DNA from: Hyphomonas sp. UBA5111
GTDB lineage: Bacteria > Pseudomonadota > Alphaproteobacteria > Caulobacterales > Hyphomonadaceae
Length of the DNA stretch: 21,611 bases
Assembly: GCA_002414505.1 (NCBI GenBank)
Contig: DHZF01000060.1
Span: forward strand, 1 to 21,611
Reading direction: 5' to 3'
This document shows positions 6,542-13,879 of the stretch, piece after piece. How positions within the stretch are numbered: the first letter of the stretch is position 1; the number at the start of each line of letters is the position of its first letter. The notes beneath the pieces were generated by a model that was not told where the DNA came from, did not search any database, and saw only the letters and a list, made by a program, of their open reading frames with translations. A program made the translations under genes and the position numbers.

Positions 6542-7594
6542 ATGATTGCCCGCTTTGTCCTTGCTGTCCTTCTGCTGGTACCTGCCTGCAGTGGCCGCAC
6601 GGACGAAGCCGCACCTCCCTCACTTGAGACGATCCTGAGTGATACGCCCGCGAAGGCGCTGTCGGACTACGGATTGTTTGCAGATCAGGCCAGGGCGCAG
6701 CCCGCAAAGGGCGTCGTCGCTTACGACCTCATCAATCCGCTGTTCTCCGATCATGCGATCAAGCACCGCTTTGTCTTCGTGCCGGGAGATCAGAAGGCGA
6801 AATATTCGTCGACCGGTGCCTTCGAGTTTCCTGTCGGCACCGTGCTGGTAAAGACATTCTCCTTTGCGCCGGACATGCGCGCGCCCGAGACAGGCCAGTA
6901 CAAGGTCGAGACAAGGCTCCTGATCCACAAGGCAGATGGCTGGGCCGCCTTTCCCTATGTCTGGAATGCGGCTGGCACCGAAGCCGTCTACGCACCCGCC
7001 GGCAAGCAGGTGGATCTCGACATGATCGACCCCGCCGGCACCCCGCTGTCTATCCGCTATGCTGTCCCGAACAAGAACCAGTGCAAGACCTGTCACCAGA
7101 GCGGCGACGCCGTACTGCCCATCGGACCGAAGGCGCGAAACCTGAACCATGACGGCCCCGCCGGCATCAACCAGCTTGCTGACTGGCAGCGCCGGGGCAT
7201 GATTGACGGCGTGCCCGTTCATCCGCCCGTCGTTCCGGCCGTCTGGGACACCAGCCTTCCCGTCGAGTCCCGGGCTCGCGCCTATCTCGATATCAACTGC
7301 GCTCATTGCCACAAGGCAGATGGATCAGCCTCCAATTCCGGGCTCTGGCTCGGCTGGACCGAATCCGACCCCGTGAAGATTGGCCTCGGCAAGCATCCAA
7401 CTGCCGCCGGCCGCGGCTCAGGCGGGCGGATCATGGTCGTGGAACCGGGCCAGCCCGACCAGTCTATCCTCGTCTTCCGCATGGCCTCTGACGAGGCGGG
7501 CATCGCCATGCCGGAACTCGGGCGCAGCGTGATCGATGAAGACGGCCTCGCCCTCATCCGGGAATGGATCGAAAGCCTCGACGTGCAGGAGTAG
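6542..7594 (+). CDS. SO2930/HNE_0200 family (TIGR03806-like) diheme c-type cytochrome lipoprotein
   Basis: Predicted exported, heme-binding protein of unknown role. The 350 residues start with a lipoprotein-like signal, MIARFVLAVLLLVPAC (Cys16). Two CXXCH heme-attachment motifs are present: CKTCH at 181-185 and CAHCH at 253-257. The N-terminal part has the family-like INPLFSDHAIKHRFVFVP (64-81), and the C-terminus MPELGRSVIDEDGLALIREW resembles the end of a cytochrome c domain, with a Met that could be a heme ligand. ATG 6542 lies 11 bp after the upstream stop with no clear Shine-Dalgarno, suggesting translational coupling to the beta-helix gene. Electron transfer or a redox reaction on a substrate bound by the beta-helix partner is a guess. 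Confidence 0.87.
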   Translation: MIARFVLAVLLLVPACSGRTDEAAPPSLETILSDTPAKALSDYGLFADQARAQPAKGVVAYDLINPLFSDHAIKHRFVFVPGDQKAKYSSTGAFEFPVGTVLVKTFSFAPDMRAPETGQYKVETRLLIHKADGWAAFPYVWNAAGTEAVYAPAGKQVDLDMIDPAGTPLSIRYAVPNKNQCKTCHQSGDAVLPIGPKARNLNHDGPAGINQLADWQRRGMIDGVPVHPPVVPAVWDTSLPVESRARAYLDINCAHCHKADGSASNSGLWLGWTESDPVKIGLGKHPTAAGRGSGGRIMVVEPGQPDQSILVFRMASDEAGIAMPELGRSVIDEDGLALIREWIESLDVQE

Positions 7595-7626
7595 TTCCAG
7601 CCTTGCCCTTGCCGGACCGCAGGCAT

Positions 7627-7649
7627 AGGGTGCGCGCGTTTTGCACCCT
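7627..7649 (+). other. Stem-loop before the threonine ammonia-lyase gene
   Basis: AGGGTGC (7627-7633) pairs perfectly with GCACCCT (7643-7649) around loop gcgcgtttt. It lies between the diheme gene stop (7594) and the ATG at 7665. It is followed by TAAGAATGG, not a T-run, so it is at best a weak terminator or a 3'-end stabiliser. Confidence 0.35.
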
Positions 7650-7664
7650 TAAGAATGGCTCATC

Positions 7665-8891
7665 ATGCCCGACACCCAGACGCCCAACCTGCCCGTGACC
7701 CTGGCTGACATCGAAGCGGCTGCCAGCCTGCTCGAAGGCCAGATCGTTCGCACGCCGCTGAACCTGTCCCGGACACTGTCGCAAATTACGGGCGCGGAAG
7801 TCTGGGTGAAGTTCGAAAATCAGCAATTCACCGCCGCCTTCAAGGAGCGCGGCGCGCTGAACAAGCTCTCGAAACTGACCGATGACGAGAAGCAACGCGG
7901 CGTGATCGCGGCTTCGGCCGGCAACCATTCGCAAGGCGTGGCCTATCATGCCCGACGCCTCGGCATCCCGGCAACCATCGTGATGGCCAAGACCACGCCC
8001 TTCAGCAAGGTGGAGCATACACGCGGCCATGGCGCCCGCGTCCTGCTGGAAGGCCTGATCTTCGACGAGGCCAAGCAGCACGCCATGGAAGTGTGCGAGC
8101 GCGACAATCTCACCTTCATCCACCCGTTCGATGATCCGGACATCATCGCCGGTCAGGGCACGATTGCCCTCGAAATGCTGGCCCAGAACCCGGATCTCGA
8201 CACCCTGGTCGTGCCGATTGGCGGCGGCGGCCTGATCAGCGGCATCGCCATCGCGGCCAAGGCGCTGAAACCGGACATCAAGATCATCGGCGTCGAAGCC
8301 GCCATGTATCCTTGCATGTATGCCGCCCTGCGCGGGGAGACGCCCAAGACAGGCGGCGCGACGATTGCCGAAGGCATCGCGGTGAAGGAAGCCGGCGAAT
8401 TGACCCGTCAGATCTGCGCCGAACTGATTGATGAGATTGTCCTCGTCGAGGAAGAGCATCTCGAGCGCGCCATCACGCTCTATGTCGAGGTCGAGAAGAC
8501 AATTGCCGAAGGTGCGGGCGCCGCCGGCCTCGCCGCCCTGCTTGCCCATCCCTCGCGCTTCCAGGGCCGCAAGGTGGGTCTTGTCCTATGCGGCGGCAAT
8601 ATCGATACGCGGCTGCTGTCCTCAGTCCTCACGCGCGCACTGGTCCGCGAGCATCGTCTCGCCTCGATTCGCATCATTGGTGATGATCGTCCGGGCCTGC
8701 TTGCGCTTGTCTCAAAGATCATCGGCGATCAGGGCGCGAACATCATGGAAGTCGCGCACAACCGGATTGCGCTGGATGTGCCTGCCAAGGGCGCCGAATT
8801 CGACATTCTCATCGAGACGCGCGACGCCCAGCACACGCAGGAAGTCATCGACGCCCTGGCGCTGGCCGGCTATCCGCCGCGCTCGCTCTGA
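7665..8891 (+). CDS. ilvA: Threonine ammonia-lyase (PLP-dependent) with C-terminal ACT domain
   Basis: Deaminates L-threonine to 2-oxobutanoate and ammonia, feeding isoleucine synthesis or threonine breakdown, in the cytoplasm. The 408 residues carry the fold-type II PLP signature FKERGA with the Schiff-base Lys60, the ASAGNHSQG loop (83-91) and the phosphate-binding GGGG (186-189). A single ACT-like regulatory domain occupies about 330-408 (SIRIIGDDRPGLLALVSKI). That layout is the short ilvA_1Cterm type, not the about 510-residue E. coli IlvA with a double ACT-like tail, so a catabolic (TdcB-like) role is also possible and the symbol is provisional. ATG 7665 has only a weak upstream AAGAATGG. 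Neighbours do not indicate a pathway. Confidence 0.93.
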   Translation: MPDTQTPNLPVTLADIEAAASLLEGQIVRTPLNLSRTLSQITGAEVWVKFENQQFTAAFKERGALNKLSKLTDDEKQRGVIAASAGNHSQGVAYHARRLGIPATIVMAKTTPFSKVEHTRGHGARVLLEGLIFDEAKQHAMEVCERDNLTFIHPFDDPDIIAGQGTIALEMLAQNPDLDTLVVPIGGGGLISGIAIAAKALKPDIKIIGVEAAMYPCMYAALRGETPKTGGATIAEGIAVKEAGELTRQICAELIDEIVLVEEEHLERAITLYVEVEKTIAEGAGAAGLAALLAHPSRFQGRKVGLVLCGGNIDTRLLSSVLTRALVREHRLASIRIIGDDRPGLLALVSKIIGDQGANIMEVAHNRIALDVPAKGAEFDILIETRDAQHTQEVIDALALAGYPPRSL

Positions 8892-8902
8892 TCCCAATTC
8901 AG

Positions 8903-8922
8903 TCGCCAAGGTGACTTGGCGA
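8903..8922. other. Perfect hairpin between threonine ammonia-lyase and FKBP genes
   Basis: TCGCCAAG (8903-8910) and CTTGGCGA (8915-8922) form a perfect 8-bp stem capped by GTGA, a GNRA-type tetraloop on the plus-strand RNA. It lies 11 bp after the ammonia-lyase stop. No T-tract follows, so it may stabilise the 3' end or act as a Rho-assisted terminator. Confidence 0.45.
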
Positions 8923-8971
8923 ACAGACCTGCGTAAACCAGACTGAACATCCCAGCTGACTGGAGAGTCAC

Positions 8972-9847
8972 ATGATCCGGACCACAATCGCATCCATCGC
9001 GGCCACACTTCTCGTCGCCTGCGGCGGCACCCCTGACACAGCCGACCTGGACACGACCTTCGAGACCTACCTGCCATGGGACGCAGAGCGGTCCGGCGTC
9101 GAGACCGGCATGGGCGGGCTGGAATACATCGTGCTGAAGGAAGGCCCCGATGGCGGCGCCAGCCCCGTGCCGACCGACATGGTGCGCGTCCATTATGAAG
9201 GCCGCACCGCGGCCGGCGACAAGTTCGACTCCTCTTATGATCGTGGTTCACCCTCCATGTTTCGCCTCAATCAGGTCATCCCGGGCTGGACCCAGGGCCT
9301 GCAGCAGATGACCGAGGGCGATGTCTATCTCTTCTACATTCCGAACGCCCTCGCCTATGGCAACCGCAATCGCGGCGACGTCATCAAGGCGGGTGATGAT
9401 CTCGTCTTCCAGGTCGAACTCGTCGAAGTGCTGGAGCCGAAATCGGCCGATACCGACGCGTGGGACAAGTACACACCGTGGAACCCTGACCTGCCGGAAG
9501 TGAAGAAGACGGAGTCCGGCCTGCAATATGTCGTGCTGGACAGCGGTGATGAAGCCGGCGCAAGCCCGGTCAATGGCCAGATGGTCGCCGTCTACTATGA
9601 GGGTCGCCTCGCAGAGACCGGCGAGATGTTTGACAGCGCGTTCGAACGCGGCCAGCCGGAAATGTTCCCCTCCGACCGGCTGATCCCCGGCTGGGTCGAG
9701 GCGCTCGGCATGATGAAGCCCGGTGATCGCTGGCTTATGTATATCCCGTCCGACATCGCCTATGGCGCGCAGGGCACGCCCGGCGGCCCCATTCCCCCGA
9801 ATGCCGACCTCATGTTTGAAGTCGAACTGCTTGATGTGATGAATTAG
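8972..9847 (+). CDS. FKBP-type peptidyl-prolyl isomerase lipoprotein with two FKBP domains
   Basis: Predicted envelope foldase that interconverts cis/trans proline peptide bonds in exported proteins. The 291-residue protein has a lipoprotein signal (MIRTTIASIAATLLVAC, Cys17) and two FKBP_C domains at about 48-152 and 180-291. Domain 1 shows RVHYEGR, FDSSYDRG, VIPGWTQGL and the YIPNALAYG strand; domain 2 shows VYYEGR, FDSAFERG, LIPGWVEAL, IPSDIAYG and the classic PIPPNADLMFEVELLDV. In domain 1 the last loop is shortened (VIKAGDDLVF replaces the IPPNA form). Each domain is preceded by a similar YLPW/YTPW linker, which suggests duplication of the whole unit. GGAGAG lies 5-6 nt before ATG 8972. 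Its stop overlaps the converging caspase-like gene's stop. Confidence 0.93.
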   Translation: MIRTTIASIAATLLVACGGTPDTADLDTTFETYLPWDAERSGVETGMGGLEYIVLKEGPDGGASPVPTDMVRVHYEGRTAAGDKFDSSYDRGSPSMFRLNQVIPGWTQGLQQMTEGDVYLFYIPNALAYGNRNRGDVIKAGDDLVFQVELVEVLEPKSADTDAWDKYTPWNPDLPEVKKTESGLQYVVLDSGDEAGASPVNGQMVAVYYEGRLAETGEMFDSAFERGQPEMFPSDRLIPGWVEALGMMKPGDRWLMYIPSDIAYGAQGTPGGPIPPNADLMFEVELLDVMN

Positions 9848-11442
9848 CGCTTTCGGTAGGGTTTCCGCGTTTTTCGCAGGGGCTCTACCGGCGCGACAAT
9901 ATCCGCTCGGAAGAAGATCGGGAGTTCCAGAGACGTCTGGAACCACGGTCTTTGCTGTCCATCCGTTGCATCGCGGACATCTTCGGAGACGCGTGTCATG
10001 ACGGCTTCGATGTCTATGCGGTCTTCTGACAACACATTGCGCGCGAACGCATCTGCGAACAGCGACTCCGCCGCGCCATCATCATGCTGCTCGCCCGGCG
10101 CGTCGGCATAGGCGATGACGACCTTGTCCCGCCCGAAGATCTCCGAAAATCCGGGTTCGAGGCCCTTTTGACCTCCAAGCTTGAACGGCCGTCCGCAATC
10201 GACCAGCACCATGATGGCCTGCGCCATGGCGGTCTCCAACTGTGTTACCAGTTCGGCCAGCTTGATGGCCTCCTCCCGCACCCCGCTCTTGTCATAGGGG
10301 ATTGGGCCCTCCGGGATCAGGTAATTCTCGCCCTCCAGCGAAGTGCCGTACCCGGCGAAATAGACCAGCCCGACCGCCGCCGGGCCCGCGGCCTGCAAGC
10401 GATCCTGAAATCCGGAGACGGCATCCTGAAAGGCGTCCCGGTCCGAGTTCCGGACATGCATGGTTTCGTAGCCGCTCGACAGCAGGCTGGTCGCCACCTT
10501 CTCTCCATCGGCCATCGTGTTGGGCAGGCGCAATCCGTCCGAGTCGCGATACTCGTTCGAGAAAACGAGCGCCTGCCGCAAGACCGGCCGATCCTGCGAA
10601 GGCCCACTATCCCCCGGCAGGGTCCAGGATCCGATCTTGATATCGGATGACCGCCGCTGAAGGCGGGAAAGGTTCATCGGCTCCTGCCGCTGCAGCGTTT
10701 TCTCAAGCACATCGAGCCGGACCTGTTCAAACATGTCGCGCACGGTGGTCGCGGGTTCATTCAGCCGCGTGCCGAGCGCGCCGGCATAGGGCCCATTGCC
10801 GTCATCCGCGCGGCCATCGCTGGCCGTTTCGCCCTCCCAGGTCGCAAAGGACAGGAACATGTTGCGCTCCCCTGCCCCGCCCGCAGTCCGGCGAAGGCCC
10901 CGGAAAGACTCGCCCCCGCCAAGCGACCGCTGGGCTTCGGGCAGTTTCAAAACGTTCCGGCAGGCATCAATCGCCACCACGCTCGGCGCCTCAAGCGCAT
11001 CCAGTTTCTCCATCAGCCAGTCAAGCGAGACCGAATCATCCCACAGGGCGTCATCCAGCATGTCGGCCTCTTCCACCGGGATCAGGTAATTGCCGCCTGT
11101 CTCGCGGGCTGCCCCATGGCCGGAATAGTAGAAGAATCCCAAGGCGTCCGGCCCGGCCGCCTGCAGCAAATTCACATAGTCCCGGATCGCGCTCATCATG
11201 GACGAGCGATCTGCGTCCCGCACAATGTCGCCGCTCACCAGCTGGAATCCGCAATTTCGGATGCCGTCGGCCACGACCCGCGCATCATTTATAGGGTTCG
11301 CCAGCGTTCCAATGCCGCTGGAATAGGCCGCATTCCCCATGATGAGGGCAATCCTGGGCGTGACGGGGGTTTCCTCCGTCCGCCCGGGCCACGGCATGGC
11401 CGCAGCGCCTCCGAGAAGCAGCATGTGACGACGCGATATCAT
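9844..11442 (-). CDS. Tandem caspase-like (peptidase C14) protein: one intact, one degenerate domain
   Basis: Predicted exported cysteine peptidase of the caspase/metacaspase clan. From ATG 11442 the protein has 532 residues and starts MISRRHMLLLGGAAAM, a twin-arginine-like signal. The first p20-like domain (about 29-235) begins RIALIMGNAAY and has the catalytic dyad: His109 in YYSGHGAA and Cys161 in AIDACRN. The second (about 288-500) begins RQALVFSNEY and keeps the fold landmarks, but the His site reads FAGYGTS (Tyr365) and the Cys lies one place early in LVDCGRP (Cys416), so it is probably inactive. ATG 11442 is preferred over the in-frame GTG at 11448 because AAAGAGG sits at the right distance from it. 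It is transcribed against both neighbours. The substrate is unknown. Confidence 0.88.
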   Translation of the reverse strand: MISRRHMLLLGGAAAMPWPGRTEETPVTPRIALIMGNAAYSSGIGTLANPINDARVVADGIRNCGFQLVSGDIVRDADRSSMMSAIRDYVNLLQAAGPDALGFFYYSGHGAARETGGNYLIPVEEADMLDDALWDDSVSLDWLMEKLDALEAPSVVAIDACRNVLKLPEAQRSLGGGESFRGLRRTAGGAGERNMFLSFATWEGETASDGRADDGNGPYAGALGTRLNEPATTVRDMFEQVRLDVLEKTLQRQEPMNLSRLQRRSSDIKIGSWTLPGDSGPSQDRPVLRQALVFSNEYRDSDGLRLPNTMADGEKVATSLLSSGYETMHVRNSDRDAFQDAVSGFQDRLQAAGPAAVGLVYFAGYGTSLEGENYLIPEGPIPYDKSGVREEAIKLAELVTQLETAMAQAIMVLVDCGRPFKLGGQKGLEPGFSEIFGRDKVVIAYADAPGEQHDDGAAESLFADAFARNVLSEDRIDIEAVMTRVSEDVRDATDGQQRPWFQTSLELPIFFRADIVAPVEPLRKTRKPYRKR

Positions 11443-11471
11443 CTTCACCCTCTTTGGCGGCCAGTGCCCTG

Positions 11472-11500
11472 ATGTTGCCGATGCAAGCCGGCCGCGTCAA
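11472..11500 (-). promoter_or_regulatory. Candidate promoter for the caspase-like gene
   Basis: On the minus strand TTGACG (11500-11495) is followed after 17 bp by CAACAT (11477-11472), about 30 bp upstream of the ATG at 11442. The -35 element fits the alphaproteobacterial TTGACGC type well. The -10 element is weak. Confidence 0.3.
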
Positions 11501-11579
11501 CGTCACCCTTATTTTTGGGTTGCCTCCATCAGGAGCGGCTGACAGGAAGAGCCGGAATTTGATCAGGGGACCAGAGATA

Positions 11580-12368
11580 GTGACGATTACAGCAGACCAG
11601 CTTGCCCGGATTGCCCTTGATGCCGGAGCGCTCATCATGGCGATCTATGAGAGCGATTTCGATGTCGAACGGAAGGGCGACGCCTCCCCTGTCACAGAAG
11701 CCGACCAGCGCGCTGAAGTGCTCATCCTGAAGGGTCTGGCCGAGGCTGAGCCGGACCTGCCCGTGATTGCCGAGGAATCCTTCAGTGAAGGCAAGGTGCC
11801 GGAACATGGCGCCCGGTTCGCTCTGGTCGATCCCCTCGACGGCACCAAGGAATTCGTCAACAAGAATGGCGAATTCACCGTCAATATTGCGATCATCGAA
11901 CACGGCCGCCCGGTCATGGGGGTCGTCTACGCCCCGGCCAAAGATCGGCTGTTCGTTGCCGAAAGCCACAATTCAGCCTGGCAGGCCAAGGTCGCGCCCG
12001 GCCAGCCGGTGCCCGACACTCGCACGCCGATCAAGATCCGGTCTGCGCCACCTGCAGGCCTGACCGCTGTTGCCTCGAAATCCCACCGCTCTGCCGAAAC
12101 CAATGACTGGCTCGCAAAATTCGACGTCGCTGAAACGGTGGGCGCCGGGTCGTCCTTGAAATTCTGCCTGATCGCGGCCGGTGAAGCCGATCTCTATCCC
12201 CGCATGGGCCGCACCATGGAATGGGACACGGCGGCCGGTCATGCCGTGGTCGAAGCGGCCGGTGGCCGCGTCCTGACCGAGGACGGTGCGCCTCTGCTCT
12301 ATGGCAAGACCGAGCGCGGCTATGACAATCCGCATTTCATTGTTTATGGCGACGTAACCCCCGCCTGA
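11580..12368 (+). CDS. cysQ: 3'(2'),5'-bisphosphate nucleotidase (inositol monophosphatase superfamily)
   Basis: Hydrolyses adenosine 3',5'-bisphosphate (PAP) to AMP, clearing a toxic by-product of sulfate assimilation; cytoplasmic or membrane-associated. Counted from GTG 11580 the protein has 262 residues. The Mg2+/Li+-sensitive phosphatase motifs are present: Glu66 in IAEES, DPLDGTKEF at 84-92, and WDTAAGHAVVEAAGG near the C-terminus, plus GAGSSLKFCLIAAGEADLY. GTG 11580 (starting VTITADQLARIA) is chosen because AGGGGA (11565-11570) lies 9 nt upstream and it matches the usual family length. An in-frame TTG at 11559 is the alternative; an open frame further upstream adds non-homologous residues. 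glmM follows after 59 bp on the same strand. Confidence 0.92.
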   Translation: MTITADQLARIALDAGALIMAIYESDFDVERKGDASPVTEADQRAEVLILKGLAEAEPDLPVIAEESFSEGKVPEHGARFALVDPLDGTKEFVNKNGEFTVNIAIIEHGRPVMGVVYAPAKDRLFVAESHNSAWQAKVAPGQPVPDTRTPIKIRSAPPAGLTAVASKSHRSAETNDWLAKFDVAETVGAGSSLKFCLIAAGEADLYPRMGRTMEWDTAAGHAVVEAAGGRVLTEDGAPLLYGKTERGYDNPHFIVYGDVTPA

Positions 12369-12427
12369 GCCTTGATCTCGATTTTTCCCGACAAACCTGC
12401 CAGAATCGCAGGCGGAGGATTTAGAGC

Positions 12428-13768
12428 ATGGCACGTCGATATTTCGGGACCGATGGTATTCGCGGCCGCGTGAACACGCCCCCCATGACCGCAGAGACCG
12501 CGCTCAGGCTGGCCATCGCAGCGGCCCGCACCTTCGCGCCGAATGGGGGCCGCGAAGTCGTTATCGGTCGCGACACGCGCCGCTCGGGCGACATGATCGA
12601 AGCCGCGCTCGTTGCGGGCCTGACAAGCATGGGGCTGAAACCCGTCCTGCTGGGGATTGTCCCCACCCCGACAGTCGCGCTGATGACACGCGAGACAGGC
12701 GCTGCGCTTGGCCTGATGATCTCGGCCTCCCACAACAAGGCCGAGGACAATGGCCTCAAGCTGTTCAGTCCTGACGGCATCAAGCTGACCGATGCGGAAG
12801 AAGAAGCTATCGAGGCTGGCATGGCGACCGCTTTCGAGGGGGATTTCGCCGCCCCGCCTGCCATCGCAACGCCGCACCGGATGACGGGGGCGACCACGCT
12901 ATATCTTGAACGCTGCCTTGAAACCGTGGGTACGGACATTGATTTCTCCGGCCTCAAGATCGTCCTGGATTGCGCTCATGGCGCTGCCTTTGAGGTCGGC
13001 CCGACCGCCCTGCGCCGCCTCGGAGCGGACCTGACAATCATCGGGGACAGGCCGGATGGGCTGAACATCAATGCCGGCGTCGGGTCGACGTCCACGGACC
13101 GTCTGAAATCCACCGTCATTCAGTCCGGCGCCGATATCGGCATTGCCTTTGACGGAGATGCCGACCGCGTGATCGTTATTGACGAGCTGGGCGCCGAAGT
13201 GGATGGCGACCAGGTCATGGCGCTCATTGCAGGAGAGCTGCATCGCAGCGGCCGTCTCAAGGGCGGGGGCATGGTGGCGACCATCATGTCGAACATGGGT
13301 CTAGCTGAATATCTGAAGGGCCTGAACCTGACACTCGCCCGCACCAGGGTGGGCGACCGCTATGTTGGCGAGCACATGCGCCAGCACGGGTTTAATCTCG
13401 GCGGCGAACAGTCCGGACACATCATTCTGTCCGATGTCTCGACCACGGGCGACGGCCTGCTGGCCGCCCTGCAAATCCTGAAGACCGTAGCGTCCAGCGA
13501 CCGTCCCGCCTCCGACGTGTTGCGCGTATTCGATCCGGCGCCCCAGGAATTGGTCAATGTACGCTTCAACGGGAAAAACCCCATGGACACGGACTCGGTT
13601 AAGGGCGCGCTGGCCGAGGCCGGCGAGATGCTGGGCGACCGTGGGCGAATGGTCGTGCGCAAATCCGGCACCGAACCCCTGATCCGTGTCATGGCCGAAG
13701 CACTGGACAAGGACCTGATGCAGCGCGCCCTCTCGCGTGTGGTGACTGCGGTTGAGGCCGAAGCCTGA
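12428..13768 (+). CDS. glmM: Phosphoglucosamine mutase
   Basis: Converts glucosamine-6-phosphate to glucosamine-1-phosphate, on the path to UDP-GlcNAc for peptidoglycan and LPS; cytoplasmic. All alpha-D-phosphohexomutase signatures are present in 446 residues: N-terminal RRYFGTDGIRG, the phosphoserine loop ISASHNKAEDNG (Ser101), the Mg2+ loop DGDADR (242-247), the sugar-binding GGEQSGH, and the C-terminal phosphate-binding RKSGTEPLIRVM. The residue after SASHN is Lys, where Pro is common. ATG 12428 has GGAGG (12414-12418) 9 nt upstream. In many bacteria glmM lies beside ftsH or folP; here it follows cysQ and may be cotranscribed with it. Confidence 0.97.
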   Translation: MARRYFGTDGIRGRVNTPPMTAETALRLAIAAARTFAPNGGREVVIGRDTRRSGDMIEAALVAGLTSMGLKPVLLGIVPTPTVALMTRETGAALGLMISASHNKAEDNGLKLFSPDGIKLTDAEEEAIEAGMATAFEGDFAAPPAIATPHRMTGATTLYLERCLETVGTDIDFSGLKIVLDCAHGAAFEVGPTALRRLGADLTIIGDRPDGLNINAGVGSTSTDRLKSTVIQSGADIGIAFDGDADRVIVIDELGAEVDGDQVMALIAGELHRSGRLKGGGMVATIMSNMGLAEYLKGLNLTLARTRVGDRYVGEHMRQHGFNLGGEQSGHIILSDVSTTGDGLLAALQILKTVASSDRPASDVLRVFDPAPQELVNVRFNGKNPMDTDSVKGALAEAGEMLGDRGRMVVRKSGTEPLIRVMAEALDKDLMQRALSRVVTAVEAEA

Positions 13769-13820
13769 CGGCATAGTCCCGCAGCCACTGGTCTTTTGGC
13801 GGATTATCCCCCCAAATGGA

Positions 13821-13870
13821 CCCGATAAGTCTTTGTCAGGATTTTCCCGATACATTTTTGTCTCATCGGG
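13821..13870 (+). promoter_or_regulatory. Imperfect direct repeat and hairpin before the orphan membrane protein gene
   Basis: Two 17-bp copies starting CCCGATA and ending TTTGTC (13821-13837 and 13846-13862) match at 14 of 17 positions with a 25-bp period. CCCGAT of the second copy (13846-13851) is also complementary to ATCGGG (13865-13870), whose G-run extends into the ribosome binding site of the next gene. The first copy could pair with the same ATCGGG, so two alternative folds are possible. This may be an operator or an RNA switch. Confidence 0.4.
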
Positions 13871-13879
13871 GGATGTACC

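Noticed and set aside
4827..6707. A 626-codon open frame on the minus strand opposite the DUF1150 and beta-helix genes
   Set aside because: It overlaps two well-supported plus-strand genes, has no recognisable domains or ribosome binding site, and is what high-GC coding DNA produces by chance on the opposite strand.
11454..11579. Upstream extension of the cysQ reading frame
   Set aside because: The extra residues are not CysQ-like and overlap the caspase-like gene's likely promoter; GTG 11580 has a suitable ribosome binding site and gives normal length.
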